From JBDKTK01 sp039680225 (GTDB lineage: Bacteria; Desulfobacterota; Syntrophia; Syntrophales; UBA4778): a DNA stretch of 62,765 bases. Within the stretch, counting starts at the first letter, position 1, and every line of letters starts with the position of its first letter. The stretch is taken from the NCBI GenBank assembly GCA_039680225.1, contig JBDKTK010000178.1, forward strand, positions 1-62,765, given 5' to 3'. A model generated the notes under the pieces. The model worked only from the letters and a program-made list of their open reading frames with translations. It ran no database searches and was not told where the DNA came from. Made by a program: the position numbers and the translations under genes. Shown piece after piece: positions 1 through 7,472 of the stretch.

Positions 1-1271
1 GACGAGGCCTCATCGAGTTCGTAGGGGTTGATCTCCTTTAAGCACCTGTACGCTTTCTCAATAGGGACCGAGTAAAAATCGGCTATGGATTTGCCGCGGA
101 TGCGCCACAGCAGCGCCTCGGGAACAAGCCGCGAGCCGCCGCAATTGGGGCAGGTATGGTAGCCGCGGTACCGCGCCAGGAACACCCGGACGTGGAGCTT
201 GTAGCGCTTGGTCTCGAGCCACTGGAAAAAGCCCCTGATGCCGTAGAAGCGCGAGTCGCCGTCGAATATGGCTTTCTTGTCTTCCTCCGGCAATTCCCCG
301 AAAGGCACGTCCACGGGGATGTCCTTCCGGTCGCAGAAAATCATGAGGTCCTGGAATTCCTCCCGGGCGATCCCCGCCCAGGGCTTGACGGCGCCTTCCC
401 TGATTGTCTTTCGCGGGTCGGGCACAACCAGTTCCGGGTCGATGTCGATGGTCCGCCCGAAGCCGCGGCAATCCGGGCAGGCCCCCGCCGGCGAGTTGAA
501 GGAAAAGAGGTTGGGCGTGGCCTCCCGGAAGGAGATATCGCAATACGGGCACTCCAGCGACGAGCTGAAGCGCAGCGGGCCGGCGGGAGTTTGAATCGAG
601 ACTCTTCCCTTTCCCCACCGGAGCGCCGTTTCAATCGAATCGACGATTCGCTTGCGGTCCGCGCCGCGGAAGGGAAGCCTGTCAAAAAGTATCTCGCAGC
701 CTTTTTCGGGACCGCCCTCAAAGCCTTCCAGGTCTGCAACTTTCCCGTCTTTCCAGACCCTGTCCAGTCCCGCGGACCTCAGAGCTGCAACCGTTGGTCC
801 GGCCACACCGGCCGTGACGGCGATCGGGTCGCCCTCCGGGCACGCGTTTTTCAATCCCTGGAAAATCGACTGGGGTGAATGCCTCTTCACGGTCCTGCCG
901 CATCCGGAGCAGTGCAGTTCGGCCGTCCGCGCAAAGAGCATTTTCATGAAATCGTTTATTTCGGTAACGGTCCCCACGGTCGACCGCGAAGTGCGCACCG
1001 GGTCGCCCTGCTCGATGGCCAGGGCCGGGGGGATGCCGGCAATCCTGTCCGCCCTGGGCCTGTCCATGCGGTCCATGAACTGGCGGGCATAGGGAGAGAA
1101 TGTCTCGATATAGCGCCTCTGCCCCTCGGCATAAAGCGTATCGAAAGCCAGCGATGACTTGCCGGCCCCGCTCACGCCGGTGATGACAGTGATCCTGTTA
1201 AGGGGGATTTCGAGGTCAAACCCCTTGAGGTTGTTGTGGCGCGCGCCTTTTATAATTATGGAGTCGTCCAT
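1..1271 (-). CDS. uvrA: Excinuclease ABC subunit A, N-terminal part (runs off the window)
   Basis: Damage-recognition ATPase of nucleotide excision repair. Only the first 423 residues are in the window; the frame is still open at the left edge. Residues 32-39 form the Walker A loop (GVSGAGKS), followed by FDTLYAEGQRRYIE and YARQF, which are UvrA hallmarks. The region IEQGDPVRTSRSTVGTVTE replaces the usual IEQKSTSHNPRSTVGT, and a short CSGCG zinc-finger half follows near residue 130. A second pair (CPYC) and a third (CPDC) come later. This wording resembles the divergent, often double-length UvrA class known from some Deltaproteobacteria and Planctomycetes, but total length cannot be seen here. 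The ATG at 1271 sits about 130 nt downstream of a consensus promoter. Confidence 0.93.
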   Translation of the reverse strand, partial: MDDSIIIKGARHNNLKGFDLEIPLNRITVITGVSGAGKSSLAFDTLYAEGQRRYIETFSPYARQFMDRMDRPRADRIAGIPPALAIEQGDPVRTSRSTVGTVTEINDFMKMLFARTAELHCSGCGRTVKRHSPQSIFQGLKNACPEGDPIAVTAGVAGPTVAALRSAGLDRVWKDGKVADLEGFEGGPEKGCEILFDRLPFRGADRKRIVDSIETALRWGKGRVSIQTPAGPLRFSSSLECPYCDISFREATPNLFSFNSPAGACPDCRGFGRTIDIDPELVVPDPRKTIREGAVKPWAGIAREEFQDLMIFCDRKDIPVDVPFGELPEEDKKAIFDGDSRFYGIRGFFQWLETKRYKLHVRVFLARYRGYHTCPNCGGSRLVPEALLWRIRGKSIADFYSVPIEKAYRCLKEINPYELDEAS

Positions 1272-1410
1272 TTATATTCGGCCATTGTCCGGGGCATACG
1301 GCAATACGCCCGGGAAAAATTGCTCTCCGGATTATTTGCGGTGTACGGGAGGGTGTCGAAATGGCGGGTGATCTAACCTTCTGATGCGCTTCCCCCTAAC
1401 CTGCCGGGCG

Positions 1411-1438
1411 ATTATATCACCCCGAATGCGGCTGTCAA
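1411..1438 (-). promoter_or_regulatory. Consensus sigma-70-type promoter for uvrA
   Basis: Read on the minus strand, a perfect TTGACA (1433-1438) and a perfect TATAAT (1411-1416) are separated by 16 bp. Transcription would start near 1404 and give a 5' UTR of about 130 nt before the uvrA ATG at 1271. The box lies between the end of the preceding minus-strand gene (1454) and uvrA, so uvrA probably has its own promoter. No SOS operator was recognised. Confidence 0.75.
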
Positions 1439-1453
1439 TCGGGGCGCACGGAA

Positions 1454-2254
1454 TTATTCGGTTTTTTCGATAATAATGCCCGGATCTTCCGGATTCAGGC
1501 GCCGGGCCGCGCTGCCCCCGTTCACTGCAATCTCCAGGAACCCGGAACTTCCGAACAAGGCCAGGACTTTGCCTTCCGGAACCGAACTGTATGTCGCGCT
1601 GATTTCATGCAGTTCCATCGAACCGATTCTGATTACCGGGGAGGCCGCGCCGAGAAAACCTTCGATAGTTTCGCGGCTGAAATTGCTGATGAGGTTCCCG
1701 AAATGGTCCGCCCGGACGGTCCGGCCATGCAGCTTTCCCCCGGAGACGAAGGGTTCCCGGGGTTCCAGTCTCACGGGATCGCTGATAATCCCGCCCATGG
1801 ACCGGATGTCTTCGCCTTTGGAAATCCACGCGGCGACAGGGGCAAAGATGTCCCGCCCGTGGAATGTGGAACTCACATCCCTGCAAAAATAACGGGGGTT
1901 GTTCAGGTCCACTGTCACGGAACCCGGATTTTTCAGGGCCGGCCAGAAAATCCCGTTATCCGGCCCGACAAAAAAATGGCCTCCGCTTGCGGCCGCAATG
2001 GCCCGGCGGCCCCCTCCCACGCCCGGGTCCACCACGGCCAGGTGGACGGTCCCGGCCGGGAAATATTTACAGGACTCCATCAGGACCCACGATGCTTCCG
2101 GGACAGAGCCGCGGGGGATGTCGTGGCTGATGTCGACCAGCACGGCTTGCCGGTTGATCGAGAGTATCACTCCCTTGACAGCGCCCGCATACGGGTCAGT
2201 GCGGCCGAAATCTGTCGTGAGCGTGATAATGCCGGAGGGTTTCGGGGAAATCAC
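1454..2254 (-). CDS. SAM hydroxide adenosyltransferase (DUF62 / chlorinase-fluorinase superfamily)
   Basis: 266 aa. The family hydrolyses S-adenosylmethionine to adenosine and methionine using a water or hydroxide nucleophile; fluorinase and chlorinase are specialised members. Visible motifs are TTDFG (13-17), DPYAGAVKG, SHDIPRGSV, VVDPGVGGGRR and GPDNGIF, all typical of the family. The GTG start at 2254 is chosen because its GTGA overlaps the stop of the upstream gene by 4 nt and an AGAAGG sits 8 nt before it; an in-frame ATG at 2314 would overlap the upstream gene by 64 bp and lacks such support. The halogenase-specific extra loop cannot be judged without alignment, so the hydroxide activity is the default. 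Physiological role is unclear. Confidence 0.88.
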   Translation of the reverse strand: MISPKPSGIITLTTDFGRTDPYAGAVKGVILSINRQAVLVDISHDIPRGSVPEASWVLMESCKYFPAGTVHLAVVDPGVGGGRRAIAAASGGHFFVGPDNGIFWPALKNPGSVTVDLNNPRYFCRDVSSTFHGRDIFAPVAAWISKGEDIRSMGGIISDPVRLEPREPFVSGGKLHGRTVRADHFGNLISNFSRETIEGFLGAASPVIRIGSMELHEISATYSSVPEGKVLALFGSSGFLEIAVNGGSAARRLNPEDPGIIIEKTE

Positions 2255-3348
2255 CGCTTCAACCTTCTGTATGCCCAGCAGTTGAGGTAGAAGAACATCG
2301 TCAATAATCCGCACCTGCCGATTAACCTTGACGCAACGGGTTTGATCTCACTTTGGGAGGACATCTTCCGGTCGGCCAGGTACAGGGCCGGAAGGCCGCG
2401 GCAGACCATCCGGTGAAATCCCGGATGGGAAAGAAGCTTCGCCCCTTCATCCGCTCTTTTGAAAAAGAACATGATCCTTTCCGTCATCTCCTCCGGGCCG
2501 GAGTAATACGAACAGAAATTGAGATCGCCTCCCTCCCGGTCTTCCTCCTGGTCGACGAGATAGTCCAGGAGGATGTGCAGGCCCTGTATCCAGGGGAAAT
2601 ATGCCTCCTGCATCTGCCGGGCTGATCCCGGGGGGAATTCCCCCCGCATCGCGGAGCAGACGAGCGCATAGATCCCGAGGGTCGACCCGGTTGCCGCGCT
2701 GAACTCCTGCCATTTCATTTCGTCCATGAAAGCGTTCCCGTTTCTGTTGCGGGCAAACCAGTCCTGCAGCCTGGGAAGCCTGTCTTCCGGCTTGACATGC
2801 TTATGCACCTGCAGCTCGCCATAGCAGCGGGACAGATCAAGAATGAACGGGGCTATTGACCGGTAGGAAGGTATGCCGGCCAGCACCTCCTGGCAGGTGC
2901 GCACCAGCGAGTGAAGGTAGCCGCCGTCGTCATGCTCCGGACGGTTCCGGTAGTAATCGAGCAATGCGGCCCCGGGGGTGAGGGCGTGGAGCATGGATTC
3001 ATGCAGGGCCTGGAAATCGACCGGGTCCCGGGAGTTGCCCCTGTCGCAAAGGTTGTCAAGGTAATCGCTTATTGTCTGGTAAGCGACAATGAACCTGATC
3101 GCCTCGTCCATATGACTGCCGGCCAGCAGCCCATAGAGCGTACCGCCTTCGCAATGAAAAGTCTTGGCCTCGATGCTCAGCAGGGCCTGCCGGCGCAGCT
3201 CCGGGTCGGGTATTGCCTTCGCCCTGGCCGCCCAGGACCTGAGGTAACGGCGGGCCCTGGGAAGTGATTCGAGGGCCTTCAGCATCATGGTCCAAGGTTG
3301 CTCGGGGACTGTCAAGAGGCTCCTTTCAGCGTTCGCGCCCATTTTCAT
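2251..3348 (-). CDS. DUF2600 family protein, YtpB-like (tetraprenyl-beta-curcumene synthase family)
   Basis: 365 aa. Bacillus YtpB of this family cyclises tetraprenyl diphosphate to a C35 sesquarterpene, acting like a class I terpene synthase. Here the Asp-rich stretches DYLDNLCDR and DYLVDQEEDREGGDLNF match the conserved family motifs, and CEGGTLYGLLAG is also family-typical. Translation start is uncertain: the ATG at 3348 has no clear ribosome site, whereas a TTG at 3315 is preceded by AAAGGAG four bases upstream. The gene is translationally coupled (4-nt overlap) to the SAM hydroxide adenosyltransferase downstream. No prenyltransferase gene is nearby, so the substrate cannot be read from context. 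Confidence 0.82.
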   Translation of the reverse strand: MKMGANAERSLLTVPEQPWTMMLKALESLPRARRYLRSWAARAKAIPDPELRRQALLSIEAKTFHCEGGTLYGLLAGSHMDEAIRFIVAYQTISDYLDNLCDRGNSRDPVDFQALHESMLHALTPGAALLDYYRNRPEHDDGGYLHSLVRTCQEVLAGIPSYRSIAPFILDLSRCYGELQVHKHVKPEDRLPRLQDWFARNRNGNAFMDEMKWQEFSAATGSTLGIYALVCSAMRGEFPPGSARQMQEAYFPWIQGLHILLDYLVDQEEDREGGDLNFCSYYSGPEEMTERIMFFFKRADEGAKLLSHPGFHRMVCRGLPALYLADRKMSSQSEIKPVASRLIGRCGLLTMFFYLNCWAYRRLKR

Positions 3349-3428
3349 TTCGACTTGGAATCATGTAGAAAATCAAAGATGAAGTCAATTTTAAAAAGGA
3401 GTCGAAGGGGTTGTCGTAAATGGCAGCG

Positions 3429-3878
3429 TTATGGCCTGACCAGGAGAACGGGACAGTTTGCGTTTTTCAATACCTTGTCGGTAGTGCTTCCCAGGAGATT
3501 ATGCAGAAGGCCCGTCCTCCCGTGGGAAGCGATCACAATCATATCGGGGTTCTTTTCCTTCTGGTCCTTGATGATCTCGTCGGGCGGATAACCCTTGCGG
3601 ATATCGAAAGAAATGTCCAGGCCCGCCGCATCCGGGATCCGGCCGACCTGCCGCTCGAGAAGATTTTGCGAAGCCGCCCTGTCATTGGCCTCCATCTTCT
3701 TCATGACTTCATCGGTCAGGCAGTAGTCGGCAACGCATTGCTGCAAGCCCTCGTCGATCACGTGCAGGAGATAAATCCTGGATTTGTACTCCCTGGCCAG
3801 GTCTACCGCTTTTTGCAGGGCCCTGTCGGAGAACTCCGAAAAATCAGAAGGCACAAGAATGCTTTTGGGTGCAAACAT
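3429..3878 (-). CDS. Universal stress protein, UspA family
   Basis: 149 aa, single Usp domain, cytosolic. The start MFAPKSILVPSDFSEFS is the usual first strand of the fold. Near the C-terminus ASHGRTGLLHNLLGS corresponds to the ATP-binding motif G-2x-G-9x-G(S/T), with the first glycine replaced by alanine, followed by CPVLLV. AGGAGG lies 6 nt before the ATG. A promoter with TTGACT and TATACT lies upstream in the gap shared with the divergent cupin-MFS pair. Family members bind ATP or AMP and respond to stress or energy state; the specific partner is unknown. Confidence 0.92.
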   Translation of the reverse strand: MFAPKSILVPSDFSEFSDRALQKAVDLAREYKSRIYLLHVIDEGLQQCVADYCLTDEVMKKMEANDRAASQNLLERQVGRIPDAAGLDISFDIRKGYPPDEIIKDQKEKNPDMIVIASHGRTGLLHNLLGSTTDKVLKNANCPVLLVRP

Positions 3879-3912
3879 ACGGTTCCTCCTTTTCCGGATT
3901 AGGTATGCAAAA

Positions 3913-3940
3913 AGTATAGATGAAAGGAGTTCAAAGTCAA
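3913..3940 (-). promoter_or_regulatory. Sigma-70-type promoter for the universal stress gene
   Basis: On the minus strand TTGACT (3935-3940) and TATACT (3913-3918) are separated by 16 bp, about 35 nt ahead of the usp start codon. Five of six consensus bases match in each box. The spacing to the ATG leaves room for the AGGAGG ribosome site. Confidence 0.65.
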
Positions 3941-4013
3941 CACGCGCCCTTATTCCTTTTGAATTTTTACGGCCTTTCGGCTACCCTGCAGAAAAAACGG
4001 GAGGGACCCGACC

Positions 4014-4331
4014 ATGGCTGGGAAGAAATCACCGGAAGAACTGTCGTCACTCGTTGAGTACCAGGAGGGATCCATCGTCAGCCGGGAGGTATTGAAAAAG
4101 GATACCGGGACCGTGACCCTGTTTGCGTTTGACGCGGGCCAGGGCCTGAGCGAGCACACGGCGCCCTTCGACGCGTTCGTATATATCGTGGACGGGACCG
4201 CCCTGATAACGCTTTCAGGCACGGAGCACCGGCTGGGAGCCGGGCAGTTCCTGGTCATGCCGGCCGGAGAGCCGCATTCCCTGAAAGCCCCCGTCCGGTT
4301 CAAGATGATGCTCGTCATGATAAGGTCCTGA
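4014..4331 (+). CDS. Small cupin-domain protein
   Basis: 105 aa, a single beta-barrel cupin. The segment from about residue 40 to 100 (FDAGQGLSEHTAPFDAFVYIVDG ... GAGQFLVMPAGEPHSL, quoted in parts) contains the two cupin motifs with one His in each, so a metal site is possible but minimal. GGGAGGG precedes the ATG. Its TGA overlaps the ATG of the following MFS gene (TGATG), so the two are translationally coupled. Such small cupins often bind a small ligand or sense it; the MFS neighbour suggests a role linked to export, which is inference. Confidence 0.85.
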   Translation: MAGKKSPEELSSLVEYQEGSIVSREVLKKDTGTVTLFAFDAGQGLSEHTAPFDAFVYIVDGTALITLSGTEHRLGAGQFLVMPAGEPHSLKAPVRFKMMLVMIRS

Positions 4332-5638
4332 TGGCAAGTTTCAGCATGCCGGGGTTGAGGTTCGCCCTGCGCGCCCTCCGGTACAGGAATTACAGGCTCT
4401 TTTTCGGCGGGCAGAGTTTTTCCCTGATCGGCACCTGGATGCAGCAGCTCGCCCTCGGCTGGCTCGCCTATGACCTGACCAATTCGGCGTTCCTGCTCGG
4501 CCTCATAGGTTTTGCCGGGATGATCCCGACCCTGGCGGTCAGCCCCATTGCCGGGGTGTTCTCCGACCGCTGGAACCGCTATCACATCCTGCTCGCCACC
4601 CAGTCGCTTGCCATGCTGCAGGCCTTCCTGCTAGCCGTCCTCACGCTCACGGGGGCCATCCGCTACGAATACATCGTGGCCCTCGCCATTTTCCTCGGAA
4701 TCGTCAATGCCTTCGATATCCCGGCCAGGCAGTCTTTTGTTGTCGAGATCGTGGAAAGAAAAGAGGACCTGGGCAATGCCATAGCCCTTAATTCGCTCAT
4801 GTTCAACGGGGCGCGGCTCATCGGGCCCTCAATCGCCGGGGTGCTGATCGGGCTCGCGGGAGAAGGGACGTGCTTTCTGCTCAATGCGCTGAGCTATGCC
4901 GGTATCCTGGCAGCGCTTGCGGCCATCAAGGTGCCGCCGCGGGAAAACAGGCCCGCAACACAAGTATGGCAGGGTCTGCGCGAGGGTTTCGCATACGCCT
5001 TCGGTTTTGCGCCGATCCGCTACATCCTGCTGCAGCTTGCGGTAATCAGTCTCATGGGAATGCCTTATGCCGTGCTCATGCCCATATTTGCCAGAGATAT
5101 ACTCATGGGAGGGCCGGGGACGCTGGGATTTTTAATGGCATGCTCGGGGACGGGGGCCCTCATCGGGGCGATATATCTTGCCGCCCGCAAATCCATCCTC
5201 GGCCTGGGGAAATGGATTGTCTACGGGTCGAGCCTGTTCGGCTGCGCCATAATAGCCTTCTCGTTTTCCAGGGTCGTCTGGCTCTCGGCCGCGCTGATGG
5301 TTGTCTCCGGTTTCGGGATGATTATCCAGATGGCATCGAGCAACACCATCCTGCAGACGATCGTGGAGGAGGACAAAAGGGGAAGGGTCATGAGCTTTTT
5401 TGCCCTCGCAATCATGGGGACATCTCCCCTGGGAAGCCTCTTTGCCGGCTACATGGGGGAAAAAATAGGCGTTGTCTACACCTTAATGATAAGCGGGATA
5501 ATATGCATCGCGGGCGCGCTGCTCTTTGCCGGCAGGCTGCCTGAAATCAGGGAAAAAGTGCGCCCGATATACCGCAGCATGGGCATAGGCAGGCCCACGG
5601 ACCGCATCAGCTCGGGCTCAACTGGGCCGGATAGCTGA
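4331..5638 (+). CDS. MFS transporter, MFS_3 / EntS-like exporter
   Basis: 435 aa integral membrane protein with about 12 hydrophobic segments. The start FALRALRYRNYRLFFGGQ and the loop GVFSDRWNRYHIL (an MFS loop 2-3 signature) match the MFS_3 group that includes enterobactin exporter EntS and many drug or small-molecule exporters. The middle contains ARQSFVVEIVERKEDLGNAI, also typical of this group. The start codon overlaps the stop of the cupin gene by one base. The substrate cannot be predicted. Confidence 0.9.
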   Translation: MASFSMPGLRFALRALRYRNYRLFFGGQSFSLIGTWMQQLALGWLAYDLTNSAFLLGLIGFAGMIPTLAVSPIAGVFSDRWNRYHILLATQSLAMLQAFLLAVLTLTGAIRYEYIVALAIFLGIVNAFDIPARQSFVVEIVERKEDLGNAIALNSLMFNGARLIGPSIAGVLIGLAGEGTCFLLNALSYAGILAALAAIKVPPRENRPATQVWQGLREGFAYAFGFAPIRYILLQLAVISLMGMPYAVLMPIFARDILMGGPGTLGFLMACSGTGALIGAIYLAARKSILGLGKWIVYGSSLFGCAIIAFSFSRVVWLSAALMVVSGFGMIIQMASSNTILQTIVEEDKRGRVMSFFALAIMGTSPLGSLFAGYMGEKIGVVYTLMISGIICIAGALLFAGRLPEIREKVRPIYRSMGIGRPTDRISSGSTGPDS

Positions 5639-5818
5639 TTATTTCTTTTTGCTGTAAAAATTCAGCAGGAAATCAGCGTCCTTGGGAGAAAGGTCGAATT
5701 TAAATACCGCCTTTTCAACAAGTTTGTTAACAGGTTGGGAAGGATTTTCATCCAGATTGGAGGAAATCCATTTTATCGCGTGCTGTAAATCTTCGCCTTC
5801 CGGTATTATCGTCGTCAT
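5639..5818 (-). CDS. Small conserved protein, 59 aa
   Basis: A short reading frame starting MTTIIPEGEDLQHAIKWIS and ending LNFYSKKK. An AAGGAG lies 9 nt before the ATG, and the stop codon abuts the stop of the convergent MFS gene. The pattern xIIPEGExLxxAxKWIS followed by FDLSPKDADFLL near the C-terminus recalls a short conserved hypothetical protein seen in many Desulfobacterota; that recollection is not verified here. It is predicted to be cytosolic, mostly helical and charged. No function is known to me. Confidence 0.75.
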   Translation of the reverse strand: MTTIIPEGEDLQHAIKWISSNLDENPSQPVNKLVEKAVFKFDLSPKDADFLLNFYSKKK

Positions 5819-6011
5819 CTGGCAACTCTCCTTTTTAATTATACGGCCGGGATTATAGAAAAAATCAGGATTAGGTTCAAGGTTAATTTACCCTGCCGAA
5901 GCCTTAGCAGGAATTGTTCCTTTTCGGCCTCTAAAATCATGGTTTCCTTGATGGCGGAATAATCAGGAACTTTCTTAGGATGTACTACCAAAATCTCGGG
6001 GGGTGCGCGAA

Positions 6012-6614
6012 ATGAGAAAAATCTTGATTGTCGCGGCAGTAATATCGCTGTTCGTATTTGCTTCCGTCTGTTCGGCACAGGAAAGCTGGAGGGCGTATGT
6101 GCCGAAAGGGTATGTCGGGGCCTTCGGCGGCGCGTCCTTTCCCATGGACCTGGAGACCGAAAACAACCCTGACGTGGGTCTGGATACGAGTTGGGTCCTG
6201 GGAGTAAAGGTGGGCGGATTTTTTGCCAAGCCGCTGATCCTGGAGCTGGAATATTACCATATCGGGGAAATGGACCTGGACAACAAGCGGTTTGCGGATT
6301 CCGTCAGCGCCGACAGCTTATTCCTGAATGTGATCCTGAGATACCCGGAAACCAGGTTTCATCCGTTCATAGGCGCAGGTGTGGGCTGGGCATGGTCCCA
6401 TTTGAAAAATGTCAATACGGGATTCGGGGCCATCAGCGCTGATGACAATAATTGGGCCGTACAGGGACTGGCAGGCGTGGACTTCGATATAACCGAAAAG
6501 ATCTTCCTCACCGCTCAATACAGATATTTTTATACCGAGCCCTCATTCATCACAAGCAACGACAGCAAGGTCAAATCTCATTTGCTTACCATAGGCGTCA
6601 ATTACCTCTTTTAA
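6012..6614 (+). CDS. Outer membrane beta-barrel protein, first tandem paralogue
   Basis: 200 aa. A signal peptide (MRKILIVAAVISLFVFASVCSA, shown only in part) is followed by a short mature barrel rich in alternating aromatic residues, ending in the sequence VNYLF, a typical C-terminal outer-membrane Phe. Blocks such as GAFGGASFP, ELEYYHIGEMDL and HPFIGAGVGWAW resemble the porin/OmpA-like eight-stranded barrel group. The ATG at 6012 is preferred over a GTG at 6003 because the paralogue at 6755 has the same GGGGTGCGC context before its ATG. A terminator follows. Function is unknown. Confidence 0.85.
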   Translation: MRKILIVAAVISLFVFASVCSAQESWRAYVPKGYVGAFGGASFPMDLETENNPDVGLDTSWVLGVKVGGFFAKPLILELEYYHIGEMDLDNKRFADSVSADSLFLNVILRYPETRFHPFIGAGVGWAWSHLKNVNTGFGAISADDNNWAVQGLAGVDFDITEKIFLTAQYRYFYTEPSFITSNDSKVKSHLLTIGVNYLF

Positions 6615-6650
6615 GGTAATGCCTTTTCAGCTGCCCTGGGCAGGATCAAA

Positions 6651-6675
6651 AAGGGCGGGTGCAAATCCCGCCCTT
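6651..6675 (+). terminator. Hairpin terminator after the first barrel gene
   Basis: Perfect stem AAGGGCGGG (6651-6659) with CCCGCCCTT (6667-6675) and a 7-nt loop, 36 bp past the stop codon. The tail has few T residues, so termination may be partial. The same stem sequence recurs after the second paralogue. Confidence 0.6.
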
Positions 6676-6754
6676 CTGAACGGCCGCCTTTGCAAGGCCC
6701 GGGCGTGGAAGGGGTACGCTGCGGGTATGCACAAAAAATATAAGGGGTGCGCAC

Positions 6755-7357
6755 ATGAAAAAAATTTTGATCGTCCTGGTCCTTGTATCGTGTTTTGTCA
6801 TAGCTCCCGTTTGTTCAGCCCAGGAAGGCTGGAGGGCATCTGCGCCAAAAGGGTATTTCGGGATCTTCGGCGGCTACTCATTCCCTCAGGACCTGGAAAC
6901 TGAAAACCTCCCGGATGCAGGCCTGGATGGCAGCTGGGTTGCGGGCGCAAAACTGGGGGGCTTCTTTGCAAGGCCCCTGATGTTGGAGATAGAGTATTAT
7001 CACATCGGGGAAATGGACCTGGACAGGAAGATATTCGCGGATTCAGTCAGCACCGACAGCGTTTTTCTAAACGTGATCCTCAGATACCCCGAGACCAGTT
7101 TTCATCCATTCATAGGGGCCGGAGCCGGATGGGCATGGTCTCATTTAAAAAATGTCAATTCCGTATCTGGAGCAATCAGCGCCGATGACAACAATTGGGC
7201 CGTGCAGGCCCTGGCAGGCGTGGATATCGAACTCTCGGATAAAGCCTCGCTCGTCTTCCAATACAGGTACTTTTATACCGAGCCCACATTTATCACGGAC
7301 AATGACAGCAAGGTCCGGTCCCATTTACTTACAGTCGGCATTAATTTCTTTTTTTAA
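6755..7357 (+). CDS. Outer membrane beta-barrel protein, second tandem paralogue
   Basis: 200 aa, same length as its upstream neighbour and closely similar throughout (shared EYYHIGEMDLD, FADSVS, HPFIGAGxGWAWSHLKNVN and AISADDNNWAVQ). It has its own signal peptide ending CSAQEGW and ends INFFF. The pair is a tandem duplication that includes the ribosome-site region and the downstream hairpin. AAGGGGTGCGCAC lies before the ATG. Divergence is concentrated in the N-terminal third and near residue 150-165. The role is unknown; small barrels of this kind may serve in membrane integrity or adhesion. Confidence 0.85.
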   Translation: MKKILIVLVLVSCFVIAPVCSAQEGWRASAPKGYFGIFGGYSFPQDLETENLPDAGLDGSWVAGAKLGGFFARPLMLEIEYYHIGEMDLDRKIFADSVSTDSVFLNVILRYPETSFHPFIGAGAGWAWSHLKNVNSVSGAISADDNNWAVQALAGVDIELSDKASLVFQYRYFYTEPTFITDNDSKVRSHLLTVGINFFF

Positions 7358-7387
7358 CAGGCAGTCGGGTTGTCCTTCCGGATGAAC

Positions 7388-7410
7388 AAGGGCGGGCAGT
7401 TCCCGCCCTT
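7388..7410 (+). terminator. Hairpin terminator after the second barrel gene
   Basis: Stem AAGGGCGGG (7388-7396) and CCCGCCCTT (7402-7410) with loop CAGTT, followed by TCAACG. It matches the stem of the terminator at 6651 exactly, while the loop differs, which marks it as part of the duplicated unit. Confidence 0.6.
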
Positions 7411-7472
7411 TCAACGCTCCCCTTGCATTCTCCAGCCATATATCTTAAAAATTAATCGCCAATAAAAACGTA

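Noticed and set aside
6003..6011. GTG start for the first barrel gene
   Set aside because: The paralogue's context and signal-peptide position favour the ATG at 6012.
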